A stretch of DNA of 64,000 bases from CAZNYN01 sp964422205. Lineage in GTDB: Bacteria > Synergistota > Synergistia > Synergistales > Synergistaceae. Positions within the stretch are counted from its first letter, which is position 1. The number at the start of each line of letters is the position of its first letter. Below, one piece after another: positions 9,132 through 17,525 of the stretch. The position numbers were made by a program, and so were the translations under genes. The stretch covers positions 66,199 through 130,198 of the forward strand of contig CAYRAI010000001.1 in NCBI GenBank assembly GCA_964422205.1, in the 5' to 3' direction. The notes beneath the pieces were generated by a model. It did no database searches. It was not told the origin of the DNA and saw only the letters and a program-made list of their open reading frames with translations.

Positions 9132-9443
9132 ATGTATGCAGTAATCGAAACATGCGGTAAGCAGTACAGAGTCACAGCCGGCGACAAGATACGCTTTGAG
9201 TCGCTCCACGCCGAAGAGGGTGCCAGTGTAACTTTTGACAAGGTTATTCTTCTGGGTAAAGATGACGGACCGGTAATAGGCGAGCCTTATGTCGCAGGAG
9301 CTTCTGTAACAGGTAAAGTGCTTGAAAACGGTAAAGACGATAAGGTCATCGTATTTAAGTATCGCAGAAAGAAGAACTACCGCAAATTCCGCGGTCACCG
9401 TCAGCAGTTTACATCAGTAGTCATTGAAGAAATCAACGGTTAG
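9132..9443 (+). CDS. rplU: 50S ribosomal protein L21
   Basis: Large-subunit ribosomal protein of 103 residues, the normal length. It starts MYAVIETCGKQYRV and contains the typical basic tail KYRRKKNYRKFRGHRQ. An upstream in-frame start would add 20 atypical residues lying in the leader. The ATG at 9132 is preceded by AAGGAGG and begins at the conserved N-terminus. It is first in the rplU-rpmA-obgE unit. The gene often found between rplU and rpmA (the Prp protease) is absent here. Confidence 0.96.
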   Translation: MYAVIETCGKQYRVTAGDKIRFESLHAEEGASVTFDKVILLGKDDGPVIGEPYVAGASVTGKVLENGKDDKVIVFKYRRKKNYRKFRGHRQQFTSVVIEEING

Positions 9444-9470
9444 TTTTACTATAGAGGGGGATATTGAGTT

Positions 9471-9728
9471 ATGGCACATAAAAAAGGTCAAGGCAGCAGT
9501 ACCAACGGTCGCGATAGTCAGCCTAAATATCTTGGCATTAAGCGCAGCGACGGTCAGTTGGTAAACGCAGGAACAATCATTGTTCGTCAGCGCGGCACAA
9601 AAATTCATCCCGGACAGAATGTAGGACTTGGACGCGACTTCACACTCTTTGCACTTACAGCGGGAAAAGTTCGCTTCCAGACTAAAGCAGATCGCAAGTT
9701 TGCAATAATAGAACCTGAGACACTTTAG
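9471..9728 (+). CDS. rpmA: 50S ribosomal protein L27
   Basis: Large-subunit protein whose N-terminus reaches the peptidyl-transferase centre. The 85-residue protein begins MAHKKGQGSSTNGRDS, so it has no cleavable N-terminal extension. That fits the absence of a Prp protease gene next to it. It lies 27 bases after rplU with GAGGGGG upstream of the ATG, and an intrinsic terminator follows. Confidence 0.96.
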   Translation: MAHKKGQGSSTNGRDSQPKYLGIKRSDGQLVNAGTIIVRQRGTKIHPGQNVGLGRDFTLFALTAGKVRFQTKADRKFAIIEPETL

Positions 9729-9751
9729 TTTTACATATATCTGAGTCATCT

Positions 9752-9782
9752 GGGGGCCAATATTATGGCCCCCTTTTATTTT
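9752..9782 (+). terminator. Intrinsic terminator/attenuator between rpmA and obgE
   Basis: An 8-bp GC-rich perfect stem (9752-9759 with 9766-9773), 6-base loop, then TTTTATTTT. It ends only about 20 bases before obgE. No separate obgE promoter is obvious, so obgE and later genes probably depend on read-through. Confidence 0.85.
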
Positions 9783-9802
9783 AAGAAAAACGAGGTAGCT
9801 AA

Positions 9803-11254
9803 ATGAAATTTGTAGATTCTGTTCGTATTTCCGTTAAGGCAGGCCGAGGCGGAAACGGCTGTATGAGTTTTCTCAGAGAGAGATTCAAACCTGACGGCGG
9901 TCCGGACGGCGGTAACGGAGGTAAGGGAGGAAGCATAATATTTGAGGCGACCACCAACCTTCAGACACTTGCCGACCTCGAATACCAAAGAAACATAAAA
10001 GGCTCCAACGGAAGCCACGGTAAAGGCAACGCCAGAAACGGCGCAGCCGGAGACGATATTGTAATACACGTTCCTTGCGGGACAATAATTTATGACGCGG
10101 AGACAAACGAGGGCCTAGCCGACCTTGTTGAGCCTAATGACAAATTTATGGCCGCAAGAGGCGGAAGAGGCGGAAGAGGCAACAGATATTTTTCCAGTTC
10201 AGCAAGAAAAGCTCCTCGATTCTGCGAAAAAGGTGACATGGGCGAAGAAGCAGAAATACGCCTTGAGCTCAGGCTGATAGCTGATGTCGGTCTTGTAGGC
10301 CTGCCCAATGTAGGTAAATCCAGTATACTTGCATCAATTTCTAACGCGCAGCCCAAAATAGCAAACTACCCATTTACAACACTCTCGCCGAACCTCGGAG
10401 TACTTAACACAGGTTATGAGCACATTGTCATAGCCGACATTCCGGGGCTTATAGAGGGAGCTCACATGAACAAAGGACTCGGCCTCGATTTTTTGCGCCA
10501 CATAGAGAGAAGCAGGCTTTTGATACACGTTTTAAGTCTTGAATCTGGTGATTTTGACCTTATGATAGAAGAACTAAAAACAGTCAGAAGTGAAATGAGG
10601 CTTTACGATCCCAACCTTGATGAGCGCCCTTATTTTGTTGTGGCCAACAAACTTGACGAGATAGAGGATAACGGGGCTCTGACGGCAAAACTGCGCGCAC
10701 ATTTTGAAACGCAGGACATACCGTTTTGCGCTGTAAGCGCTTTAACAGACGAAGGAATTCCAGGCCTTGTAAAGCAGATAATAAAATTCACCGATGCCAA
10801 CCCCAGACCTCACAGCGAAGTAAGGCTTTTTGCCCTTGAGGAGCTGCCGGAAGATATTCATACTCCTGTACGCAGGCGAAATAAAATACAGATAATAGCA
10901 CTTCACGGCGGCGGGTACAAAGTAATGCACAAACAGCTTGAAAAAGCGGCTGAGCGTTACGATATGAGCCAGGAAGAAAATGTCGCACGCTTCACACTTC
11001 TGCTTCGCAAATACAAAGTGGAACAGCTGCTTGAGGCCGCCGGTGCTAAAGAAGGGGACACAATCAACATAGGATATACAGACTTTATATTCTACCCTGA
11101 TTACTATCCTTCGGATTTTGCAGAAGATCTCACTGAGGAAAACGAGACAGTCTCTGAGACAAGCGCAGACGACCTAGAATCAAGAGAGCCTGAAATATTT
11201 GAAGTCCCTTCTCAGGAAGAAGAGGAAAAAAGCACAACAGATACTGAGAATTAA
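9803..11254 (+). CDS. obgE: GTPase ObgE/CgtA
   Basis: Essential ribosome-assembly and stress GTPase of the 50S subunit. The 483-residue protein has the glycine-rich Obg fold (1-158), the G domain with G1 GLPNVGKS at 166-173, DIPGL, NKLDE and SAL motifs, and the C-terminal OCT domain (about 340-420). An acidic tail of some 60 residues rich in Glu and Asp follows. The tail makes it longer than the ~430-residue Bacillus protein. It precedes nadD by 27 bases, as in many bacteria. Confidence 0.95.
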   Translation: MKFVDSVRISVKAGRGGNGCMSFLRERFKPDGGPDGGNGGKGGSIIFEATTNLQTLADLEYQRNIKGSNGSHGKGNARNGAAGDDIVIHVPCGTIIYDAETNEGLADLVEPNDKFMAARGGRGGRGNRYFSSSARKAPRFCEKGDMGEEAEIRLELRLIADVGLVGLPNVGKSSILASISNAQPKIANYPFTTLSPNLGVLNTGYEHIVIADIPGLIEGAHMNKGLGLDFLRHIERSRLLIHVLSLESGDFDLMIEELKTVRSEMRLYDPNLDERPYFVVANKLDEIEDNGALTAKLRAHFETQDIPFCAVSALTDEGIPGLVKQIIKFTDANPRPHSEVRLFALEELPEDIHTPVRRRNKIQIIALHGGGYKVMHKQLEKAAERYDMSQEENVARFTLLLRKYKVEQLLEAAGAKEGDTINIGYTDFIFYPDYYPSDFAEDLTEENETVSETSADDLESREPEIFEVPSQEEEEKSTTDTEN

Positions 11255-11281
11255 AAATAACACCGCATCGGAGTGTGCTGA

Positions 11282-11902
11282 ATGATAAACTCGGAAAAGC
11301 GACGTGTAGGAATCATGGGCGGAACATTTGATCCCATTCATTATGGGCATTTGCGTGCTGCCGATGACGCTCACGCTGCTCTAGGACTCTCGGAAGTTAT
11401 ATTCATTCCGACGGGGCAGCCTCCCCACAAAAGTAGCAGTATGGTAACTTCCGCAGAGGACAGATATATGATGACAGTCCTTGCCACAGTTAACTGTCCA
11501 TATTTTTCTGTTTCAAGAGTTGAAGTGGACAGAAACGGCCACAGCTATACCATAGACACACTCAAGACTTTACGCGCTATGAAAGAGTACGCAAATACAG
11601 AGTTTTATTTTATAACAGGACTTGATGCCGTTCTGGATATAGTATCATGGAAGAATCCCGAAGAAATTATGCACTTATGTAAATTTGTCGCGGTCAGCAG
11701 ATACGGCTACACTCATAAAAGGATGCAGGAACTGCCCAAAGAATTGAGCTCGGCTATAATTCCGCTTGAGATACCTTTACTCGCAATATCCAGCACAGAG
11801 CTGAGAGACAGAGTGAGACGAAACTGGAGTATACGTTTCCTTGTACCTCCTTCTGTGGAAGATTACATTATGAAAAAAACTTTGTACAAAGAAGATAATT
11901 AA
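11282..11902 (+). CDS. nadD: Nicotinate-nucleotide adenylyltransferase
   Basis: Adenylates nicotinate mononucleotide to deamido-NAD in NAD biosynthesis. The 206-residue protein has the nucleotidyltransferase motif GGTFDPIHYGHL near residue 12 and the C-terminal ISSTELRDRVR motif. It sits between obgE and an LCP gene, followed by rsfS, the standard obgE-nadD-rsfS neighbourhood. With nadK at 6.5 kb this gives two NAD(P) synthesis steps in the window. Confidence 0.95.
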   Translation: MINSEKRRVGIMGGTFDPIHYGHLRAADDAHAALGLSEVIFIPTGQPPHKSSSMVTSAEDRYMMTVLATVNCPYFSVSRVEVDRNGHSYTIDTLKTLRAMKEYANTEFYFITGLDAVLDIVSWKNPEEIMHLCKFVAVSRYGYTHKRMQELPKELSSAIIPLEIPLLAISSTELRDRVRRNWSIRFLVPPSVEDYIMKKTLYKEDN

Positions 11903-11916
11903 CGGGGGAGTACTTT

Positions 11917-13353
11917 GTGAAAGTTTCAAAATCTGCTGTTCTTATTGTCGTATTCGCATTTGTGGCCCTTATCGCAGGAGTAGGATTGAAATTTTATATG
12001 ACTTATCACTCCGGCTCATCAGGCATATTCAAGGAAATTGAAAAAAACACCAGTCCCGACAGCAAAGAGTATGAGGCGCTGAAAGAACAGGGTAAATTCA
12101 ATGTACTGATAATGGGTGAGGACAATGTTGAAGGCTCCCGCCGTTCTGATACGATTTTATTTGCCGCCATAAATATCAGGGACAGAAATATAAGAATACT
12201 TTCGCTCCCGAGAGATACAAGAGTGCAAATACCAAACCACGGAACTCAAAAGCTGAACCATGCTTTTGCGTACGGTGGACAGGAATTGATGATAGAAACA
12301 GTCGAAAGATATTTAGGAGAGCCTATACTATACTATGTCGTTGTAGATTACGATAGTTTTCCTGCTCTAATAGACATAATGGGCGGAGTAGAAATAGACG
12401 TAAAAAAGAAAATGCGCTATGTTGACAGAGCAGGCAAGCTTGATATCAACATACAGCCAGGACTTCAGACTATGGACGGAAAGACAGCCCTGCACTTTGT
12501 CAGATTCCGTAAAGATGCTCTTGGAGACATAGGACGTGTTCAGAGACAACAGCAATTTGTAAAAGCATTGATAAAAAAAGCCTATGATCCTAGTGCAATC
12601 ATTAAGATACCAGAACTTATAGGGCAAATGGCAAAGCTTTTTAAGACCGACATGACCCCGACTCTGGCTATTCAGCTTGGCGGATTTGTAAGCAACGAAA
12701 TAGGAAGAGACAGGATTTTCTTCTCTACACTGCATGGACAGGCGCAGACAATAGACAGACTGAGTTACTGGATAGGAGATGTGGATACTACAAAAACATT
12801 TCTTGATACATCTTTAGATATCCTTATCTCCGGAGACATTGACGCTAAGAGAACATCAAAAAATAATTTTGCAGGACTTTCTCTCTCATATACCAATGCC
12901 CTTGACGAAAATCCATCCGCGGCAAAGTCAAAAGATACCTCGGCTGACAATAAAGAAACACGGGAACCTGGCAAGGCGCAGAAACATGAGATGACAAAGG
13001 AAGATATAACAAAAATTGTAAAATCAATACCTGATTCCATAGCCGTCTTGAACGGAACAGGAAAAAGCGGAGTAGGGCAGGAGGTGGCCGTACGCCTTCA
13101 GACACTGGGCATAGATGTCTTAGATACGGGCAACGCAAAACACTTTGACTACCAAATATCAAATGTTATATACCCGGTTAATGCTGAGGCAAAGTCTGTA
13201 GAGAGTGCTAAAATACTCGGCAATTTCCTTGAAGTTCCCAAAAATTTGGTACGCCCAAGTAAACAGGCATTTTATGCCTCTATAATACTAGGTCACGACT
13301 ACAAAAAAATTGTCAATCTCCTGGACAAATATATAGCAGCACAGAAGAACTGA
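11917..13353 (+). CDS. LytR-CpsA-Psr (LCP) family protein with LytR_C domain
   Basis: Membrane-anchored phosphotransferase family. Characterised members move undecaprenyl-linked glycopolymers onto peptidoglycan. The 478-residue protein has one N-terminal membrane segment (about 6-27), an LCP domain (about 65-250) with the conserved RRSDT and LPRDTRV segments, then a Lys/Glu/Thr-rich linker. A C-terminal LytR_C domain (about 365-465, containing VLNGTGKSGVG) closes it. The start is GTG after a GGGGGAG ribosome site. It is between nadD and rsfS. The substrate in a diderm is unknown. Confidence 0.9.
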   Translation: MKVSKSAVLIVVFAFVALIAGVGLKFYMTYHSGSSGIFKEIEKNTSPDSKEYEALKEQGKFNVLIMGEDNVEGSRRSDTILFAAINIRDRNIRILSLPRDTRVQIPNHGTQKLNHAFAYGGQELMIETVERYLGEPILYYVVVDYDSFPALIDIMGGVEIDVKKKMRYVDRAGKLDINIQPGLQTMDGKTALHFVRFRKDALGDIGRVQRQQQFVKALIKKAYDPSAIIKIPELIGQMAKLFKTDMTPTLAIQLGGFVSNEIGRDRIFFSTLHGQAQTIDRLSYWIGDVDTTKTFLDTSLDILISGDIDAKRTSKNNFAGLSLSYTNALDENPSAAKSKDTSADNKETREPGKAQKHEMTKEDITKIVKSIPDSIAVLNGTGKSGVGQEVAVRLQTLGIDVLDTGNAKHFDYQISNVIYPVNAEAKSVESAKILGNFLEVPKNLVRPSKQAFYASIILGHDYKKIVNLLDKYIAAQKN

Positions 13354-13375
13354 TAAAAAGGAGCGTTAGAAGATA

Positions 13376-13738
13376 ATGGAAAATAATAAAGAATTTTACG
13401 AACAATATAAACCCCTCGTGGACGCACTGCTTGATAAACATGCAATAGAAGTGACAGTTCACAATCTTAGCGAAGTCTCGACATTTACGGAGGCATTTAT
13501 TGTAGCGATAGCCAGGTCTGACATACACGCCAGAACACTAAAAGAGACTGCGGGCGATATGCTTGACGAGATGAACCTGCCTCACAAAGTCGAAGGTGAG
13601 GACAGCTCAAAGTGGTGTCTCATGGACGCAGGGCACATCATAGTAAACATTCTGAGCAAAGACGGAAACGACTATTACCGCCTTGACTCACTATGGGGAG
13701 ATGCTCCGGCGGCTAAATTTAAAGATATAGACGAATAG
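13376..13738 (+). CDS. rsfS: Ribosomal silencing factor RsfS
   Basis: Small protein (120 residues) that binds L14 and blocks subunit joining during starvation. The DUF143/Oligomerisation domain is visible in VTVHNLSEVSTFTEAFIVA and in KVEGEDSSKWCLMDAGHIIVNI, which matches the family core WVLIDYGDVVVHI. The nadD-(LCP)-rsfS arrangement agrees with the usual context. Confidence 0.94.
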   Translation: MENNKEFYEQYKPLVDALLDKHAIEVTVHNLSEVSTFTEAFIVAIARSDIHARTLKETAGDMLDEMNLPHKVEGEDSSKWCLMDAGHIIVNILSKDGNDYYRLDSLWGDAPAAKFKDIDE

Positions 13739-13764
13739 CTTATTAACATTATAGGACAACTATT

Positions 13765-14127
13765 ATGAACTGTATTTTTTGCTCTCTAAGGGACTATGTA
13801 CTTGAAAATGAATTTTTCTATGCTGTATTTGATAGGATGCCTGTTAATGAAGGACACATGCTTCTCATAGTAAAAAGACACGCAGAGACATACTTTGATC
13901 TCACGCAAGATGAGCGCAGTGCATTGCTCTCTCTGCTTGACGAAGCAAAAAAACTAATCGACGACAAGTATCACCCCAACGGATATAACATCGGCATAAA
14001 TTGCGGCGAGTGTTCCGGACAGAGCGTAATGCACATGCATCTGCATCTGATTCCTCGCTACAAAGGAGATACTAAGTCACCGCAGGGCGGAGTGCGAGGA
14101 GTTATTCCAGAAAAAATGATATATTAA
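13765..14127 (+). CDS. HIT family nucleotide hydrolase/transferase
   Basis: Histidine-triad protein, likely acting on nucleoside phosphoramidates or dinucleoside polyphosphates. The 120-residue length is usual. The triad HMHLHL lies at 90-95 and an N-terminal CIFC (C3/C6) probably forms a structural zinc site. It is last in the plus-strand run and followed by a terminator. The physiological substrate cannot be inferred. Confidence 0.92.
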   Translation: MNCIFCSLRDYVLENEFFYAVFDRMPVNEGHMLLIVKRHAETYFDLTQDERSALLSLLDEAKKLIDDKYHPNGYNIGINCGECSGQSVMHMHLHLIPRYKGDTKSPQGGVRGVIPEKMIY

Positions 14128-14132
14128 CAGAT

Positions 14133-14174
14133 AAAAATCCACGCGAGAAGCATATATGTCTCGGGTGGATTTTT
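14133..14174. terminator. Bidirectional terminator between HIT gene and tpiA
   Basis: A 16-bp stem with one mismatch (14133-14148 with 14159-14174) and a 10-base loop. The outer pairs are A-run/T-run, so there is a T-tract on both strands. It fits as the common terminator of the converging plus-strand operon and tpiA. Confidence 0.8.
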
Positions 14175-14188
14175 GTAAATATCTGATG

Positions 14189-14248
14189 TCCTATAATATA
14201 TCTTATGTTATTCATGATTCTTGAATAACATAAGATCTTGTTATAGGA
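14189..14248. repeat. Long inverted repeat in convergent intergenic region
   Basis: A 15-bp perfect stem (14200-14214 with 14222-14236, 7-base loop) is extended by an 8-bp perfect stem (14189-14196 with 14241-14248) across a small internal loop. It is AT-rich and lacks a clean T-run on either side, so it is not an ordinary terminator. A weaker near-palindrome follows at about 14250-14270. Nothing codes in this gap. Confidence 0.75.
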
Positions 14249-14322
14249 ACATATATAGCTATATGTTATCTGACTGAAAATATGTCTTATAATTTTTATA
14301 ACAATAAATTATACGGTAATAT

Positions 14323-15120
14323 CTATCGCTTTGCGGATACAGACAAGTTTAATATTTTGATAAAACTTTCCGCTTTCAGCGAGGCTCCGCCGATTAGCAG
14401 TCCATCAATATCCTTTCGGTTCATTATTTCATATGCATTCTCAGGTTTTACGCTGCCTCCATAAAGAATTATTATTTTCTCAGATACATCTTTGCCGTAT
14501 TCCGAATTTATAAGTTTTCTTATATAAGAACATACATTCTGAGCATCGCTCGCATCTGCAGTCTTTCCGGTTCCTATGGCCCAAACGGGCTCGTAAGCGA
14601 TTATGATCTTCTCAGCGACTGTCTTTGGTGTCAAAGATTTCATACCCTCAGCTATCTGTTCAGCTATAACGTCGCTTGTCCTGCCTGATTCACGTTCCTC
14701 AAGCAGCTCTCCAATGCAGAATACTGATGTAAGACCGATTTCTGCCGCTGCACACAGCTTTTTATTGATAGCATTGTTGGTTTCGCCAAATATGTGACGC
14801 CTTTCACTATGTCCTATAATAACATGTGTACATCCTAACTCTTTCAGCATTTCGGCAGAAATTTCACCTGTGTAGGCACCGTCTTTTTCCCAGTGGATAT
14901 TTTGTCCTCCTATGATAAGAGGAGTGTTATTCTTGGCTCTAATTGCGCTTTCAAGCGATATAGCGGGTGGGAACACGGCTGCTTCAGTTTTTCCATCCGC
15001 TATATCTTTGGCTGTTTCCGGTTCATTTGCAATGCCTTCTATAATCTGTTTGACAAGGCCGTATGCTGCTGTCGGACCGTTGAACATTTTCCAATTTCCG
15101 GCAATAAATTTTCTGCGCAT
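14323..15120 (-). CDS. tpiA: Triose-phosphate isomerase
   Basis: Interconverts dihydroxyacetone phosphate and glyceraldehyde 3-phosphate. The 265-residue TIM barrel shows NWKM at 9-12 (catalytic Lys), the electrophilic His in IGHSERR, the catalytic Glu in AYEPVWAIGTG and the phosphate loop YGGSVKPEN. A start eight codons upstream is possible. I chose the ATG at 15118-15120 because GGAGGG sits nine bases before it and MRRKFIAGNWKM is the family start. It is last in the gap-pgk-tpiA set. Confidence 0.95.
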   Translation of the reverse strand: MRRKFIAGNWKMFNGPTAAYGLVKQIIEGIANEPETAKDIADGKTEAAVFPPAISLESAIRAKNNTPLIIGGQNIHWEKDGAYTGEISAEMLKELGCTHVIIGHSERRHIFGETNNAINKKLCAAAEIGLTSVFCIGELLEERESGRTSDVIAEQIAEGMKSLTPKTVAEKIIIAYEPVWAIGTGKTADASDAQNVCSYIRKLINSEYGKDVSEKIIILYGGSVKPENAYEIMNRKDIDGLLIGGASLKAESFIKILNLSVSAKR

Positions 15121-15153
15121 AAAAATTCCCTCCAAAACCGGCAAAGATGTAAA

Positions 15154-15193
15154 AACAAGGGCAGATTATACGTCGGTATAATCCGCCCTTGTT
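15154..15193 (-). terminator. Hairpin between pgk and tpiA (attenuator or processing site)
   Basis: A 17-bp stem with one mismatch (15154-15170 with 15177-15193) and a 6-base loop, followed on the minus strand by a short T-run. It lies just after the pgk stop and about 34 bases before tpiA. It could reduce read-through into tpiA or protect the pgk mRNA end. Confidence 0.65.
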
Positions 15194-15204
15194 CCGCAAT
15201 GATC

Positions 15205-16392
15205 TTATATCACGTAAGGTTCGATTCCGGGCAGCATTTTGCCTTCAAAGAATTCAAGGCTTGCTCCCCCTCCTGTTGATACGTGCGAGACTTTATCTTC
15301 AAAACCGAACTTTGCAATGGCTGCAGCCGAGTCTCCCCCGCCTACAACTGTGAGGGCACCCTCTTTTGTCGCAGATGCCATGGCTGAGGCGACAGATATC
15401 GTTCCTTTTGAGAAGGCATCCATTTCAAAGACTCCCATGGGGCCATTCCACAGAACTGTTTTTGCTTCGTTTATTATATTGGAGAATTCCGCTGCTGTCT
15501 TGGGCCCTATGTCAAGTCCTTGTTTTCCTGACGGGATTGAGTCTGACGCAGTAATGACATATGGAGCGTCTGCTTTAAATTCGTCAGCCGCAGTTATGTC
15601 TGAAGGAAGTATTATTTTTACTCCGAGAGCCTCGGCTTTCTTGAGCATTTCCGCTGCGAAATCGAGTTTGTCTGTTTCGCAGAGAGAAGTTCCTATCTCA
15701 AAACCTTTGGCTTTGAGGAATGTAAATGCCATGCCGCCGCCTATCAGTATTGTGTCTACTTTTGTCATCAAGTTTTCGACAACTGCGATTTTGTCAGAGA
15801 CTTTTGCCCCACCGAGTATCAGCACAAAAGGTTTCTTGGGGTTGTCTCGTGCTGCGCTTAGCATTTCAATTTCACGCAGTATGAGCTTGCCGCAGAAGGA
15901 AGGAAGAATTTCCGCAACGGCACGAGTCGATGCATGAGCTCTGTGTGATGCACTGAAGGCATCCATTACGAATACGTCAAAACCGGCAGAAATTTTGCCT
16001 GCAAATTCTGCGTCGTTCTTTTCTTCTTCCGCATAGAATCTGACATTTTCCAGAAGAAGTATTTCATTGTCTTTCCAATCCTTAACGGCTGAGTCCACTG
16101 CAACGCCAATACAGTCATGGACAAACTTGACATTCCAGCCTGTTATTTTGGCAAGTTCTTCTCCTACCGGCTCTAATGTGTATTTCAGATTCACCTGCCC
16201 CTTAGGTCTGCCTAAGTGAGATATAAGGGCAACTTTAGCTCCTGCGTCCAGAAGAGCTTGGATTGTCGGTATATGAGCTTTGATGCGAGTATCATCAGTA
16301 ACAGTTCCGTCGGCTGTTGGAACGTTGAAGTCAACACGCACCAGCACTTTTTTGCCGGCGACATCGGATGGTGAAAAGGTTTTAAGCCTCAT
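15205..16392 (-). CDS. pgk: Phosphoglycerate kinase
   Basis: Transfers the acyl phosphate of 1,3-bisphosphoglycerate to ADP in glycolysis and works in reverse in gluconeogenesis. The 395-residue protein has the N-terminal VLVRVDFNVP, the substrate-binding HLGRPKG, and GGGDSAAA plus the C-terminal STGGGASLE. A longer frame upstream overlaps gap by 75 bases. The ATG at 16390-16392, two bases after the gap stop and preceded by AAGGGG, gives the conserved start. gap-pgk-tpiA are clearly co-transcribed. Confidence 0.95.
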   Translation of the reverse strand: MRLKTFSPSDVAGKKVLVRVDFNVPTADGTVTDDTRIKAHIPTIQALLDAGAKVALISHLGRPKGQVNLKYTLEPVGEELAKITGWNVKFVHDCIGVAVDSAVKDWKDNEILLLENVRFYAEEEKNDAEFAGKISAGFDVFVMDAFSASHRAHASTRAVAEILPSFCGKLILREIEMLSAARDNPKKPFVLILGGAKVSDKIAVVENLMTKVDTILIGGGMAFTFLKAKGFEIGTSLCETDKLDFAAEMLKKAEALGVKIILPSDITAADEFKADAPYVITASDSIPSGKQGLDIGPKTAAEFSNIINEAKTVLWNGPMGVFEMDAFSKGTISVASAMASATKEGALTVVGGGDSAAAIAKFGFEDKVSHVSTGGGASLEFFEGKMLPGIEPYVI

Positions 16393-16394
16393 TG

Positions 16395-17420
16395 CTAGAG
16401 CCCCTTGGAAAGCATGTAATCGGCCAAATCCACCATTCTGCAGCTGTAGCCCCACTCGTTGTCGTACCAAGCAAGAACCTTAACAAGGTTGTCACCTATC
16501 ACCATTGTGTTGTTAGGCGCAAAAATGGATGATCGGCTGTCGCCTACAAAATCCATTGAAACGAGGTCATCTGTCTCATATCCGAGGATTCCCTTAAGAG
16601 GGCCTTCCGAGTATTCTTTCATTGCCGCGTTCACGTCTGCCGCAGTAACATTTTTTGCCAGTTTGACTGTAAGGTCTACTACTGAGACTGTTGGTGTCGG
16701 CACTCTGAGAGCAAATCCGTTAAGTTTTCCCTTAAGCTCTGGCATTACAAGAGCTATCGCCTTTGCCGCTCCCGTGCTGGTCGGTATTATTGAAAGAGCC
16801 GCGCCTCTTCCGCGTGACGGTGTTTTTTTATGAGAACGGTCCAGTATGACCTGGTCATTTGTATATGAGTGAATTGTGTTCATAAGACCTTCCACTATGC
16901 CAAATCTTTCGTTTAGGACTCTGCATACAGGGGCAAGGCAATTTGTTGTGCACGACGCATTTGATATAACATTGTGCTTTGCCGGGTCATATATGCCTTC
17001 GTTTACTCCCATTACTATTGTGGCATCAACTCCGTTCGCTGCGGCGGAGATAATAACTTTTTTCGCACCTGCGTCGATGTGGGCATTTGACGCGCCTTCT
17101 TTTGTGAGGTTGCCTGTGCATTCGATGACAAGGTCTATTCCGAGTTCTTTCCACGGAAGCTTTGAAGGATCTGGCTGAACTATTGTCTCTATCCTGTGAC
17201 CGTTGATTATCATTGCATTTTCTTCCGTCTGAACATCACCGGGGAACCTGCGGTAGACCGAATCATACTTAAAAAGATACGCGAGCGAGTCGGCCGGAGT
17301 GCGGCTGTTGATAGCGACAATCTCAAACTCATGTTCTGCGTTGGGGTTCATAAACATTGAGCGCAGTGAAAGACGTCCTATACGTCCAAATCCGTTGATT
17401 GCAACTTTATACTTTGCCAT
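16395..17420 (-). CDS. gap: Glyceraldehyde-3-phosphate dehydrogenase, type I
   Basis: Phosphorylating GAPDH, 341 residues. It starts KVAINGFGRIGR (Rossmann fold) and has the active-site Cys157 in SNASCTTNCLAP, then HSYTNDQ and the C-terminal WYDNEWGYSCRMVDL. NAD or NADP preference is not certain. Position 38-40 is NSR rather than the Asp-containing NDL/NDP seen in many NAD-specific enzymes, so NADP use is possible. AAGGAGG lies before the ATG. It is followed within 2 bases by pgk. Confidence 0.94.
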   Translation of the reverse strand: MAKYKVAINGFGRIGRLSLRSMFMNPNAEHEFEIVAINSRTPADSLAYLFKYDSVYRRFPGDVQTEENAMIINGHRIETIVQPDPSKLPWKELGIDLVIECTGNLTKEGASNAHIDAGAKKVIISAAANGVDATIVMGVNEGIYDPAKHNVISNASCTTNCLAPVCRVLNERFGIVEGLMNTIHSYTNDQVILDRSHKKTPSRGRGAALSIIPTSTGAAKAIALVMPELKGKLNGFALRVPTPTVSVVDLTVKLAKNVTAADVNAAMKEYSEGPLKGILGYETDDLVSMDFVGDSRSSIFAPNNTMVIGDNLVKVLAWYDNEWGYSCRMVDLADYMLSKGL

Positions 17421-17458
17421 AATTGGCGCCTCCTTGATTTTGTATTGCTTTATAAATC

Positions 17459-17493
17459 AAACATGCTGATAATTAAAATCTACCAGCATGTTT
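17459..17493 (-). terminator. Hairpin between debranching-enzyme gene and gap
   Basis: A 10-bp perfect stem (17459-17468 with 17484-17493) with a 15-base loop lies in the 105-base gap. The run of T after it on the minus strand is poor, so partial termination or RNA processing is as likely as full termination. I see no convincing separate promoter for gap. Confidence 0.5.
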
Positions 17494-17525
17494 AATATAC
17501 TTTAATTTAGAAATTCAATGTGACT

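Noticed and set aside
9443..9471. Expected Prp protease gene between rplU and rpmA
   Set aside because: The gap is only 27 bases, and L27 begins MAHKKGQG without a cleavable extension, so no Prp is needed or present.
15239..15937. 232-codon open frame opposite pgk
   Set aside because: It lies wholly antisense to a strongly conserved gene, has no ribosome site and gives a low-complexity Ser/Pro/Ala-rich product.
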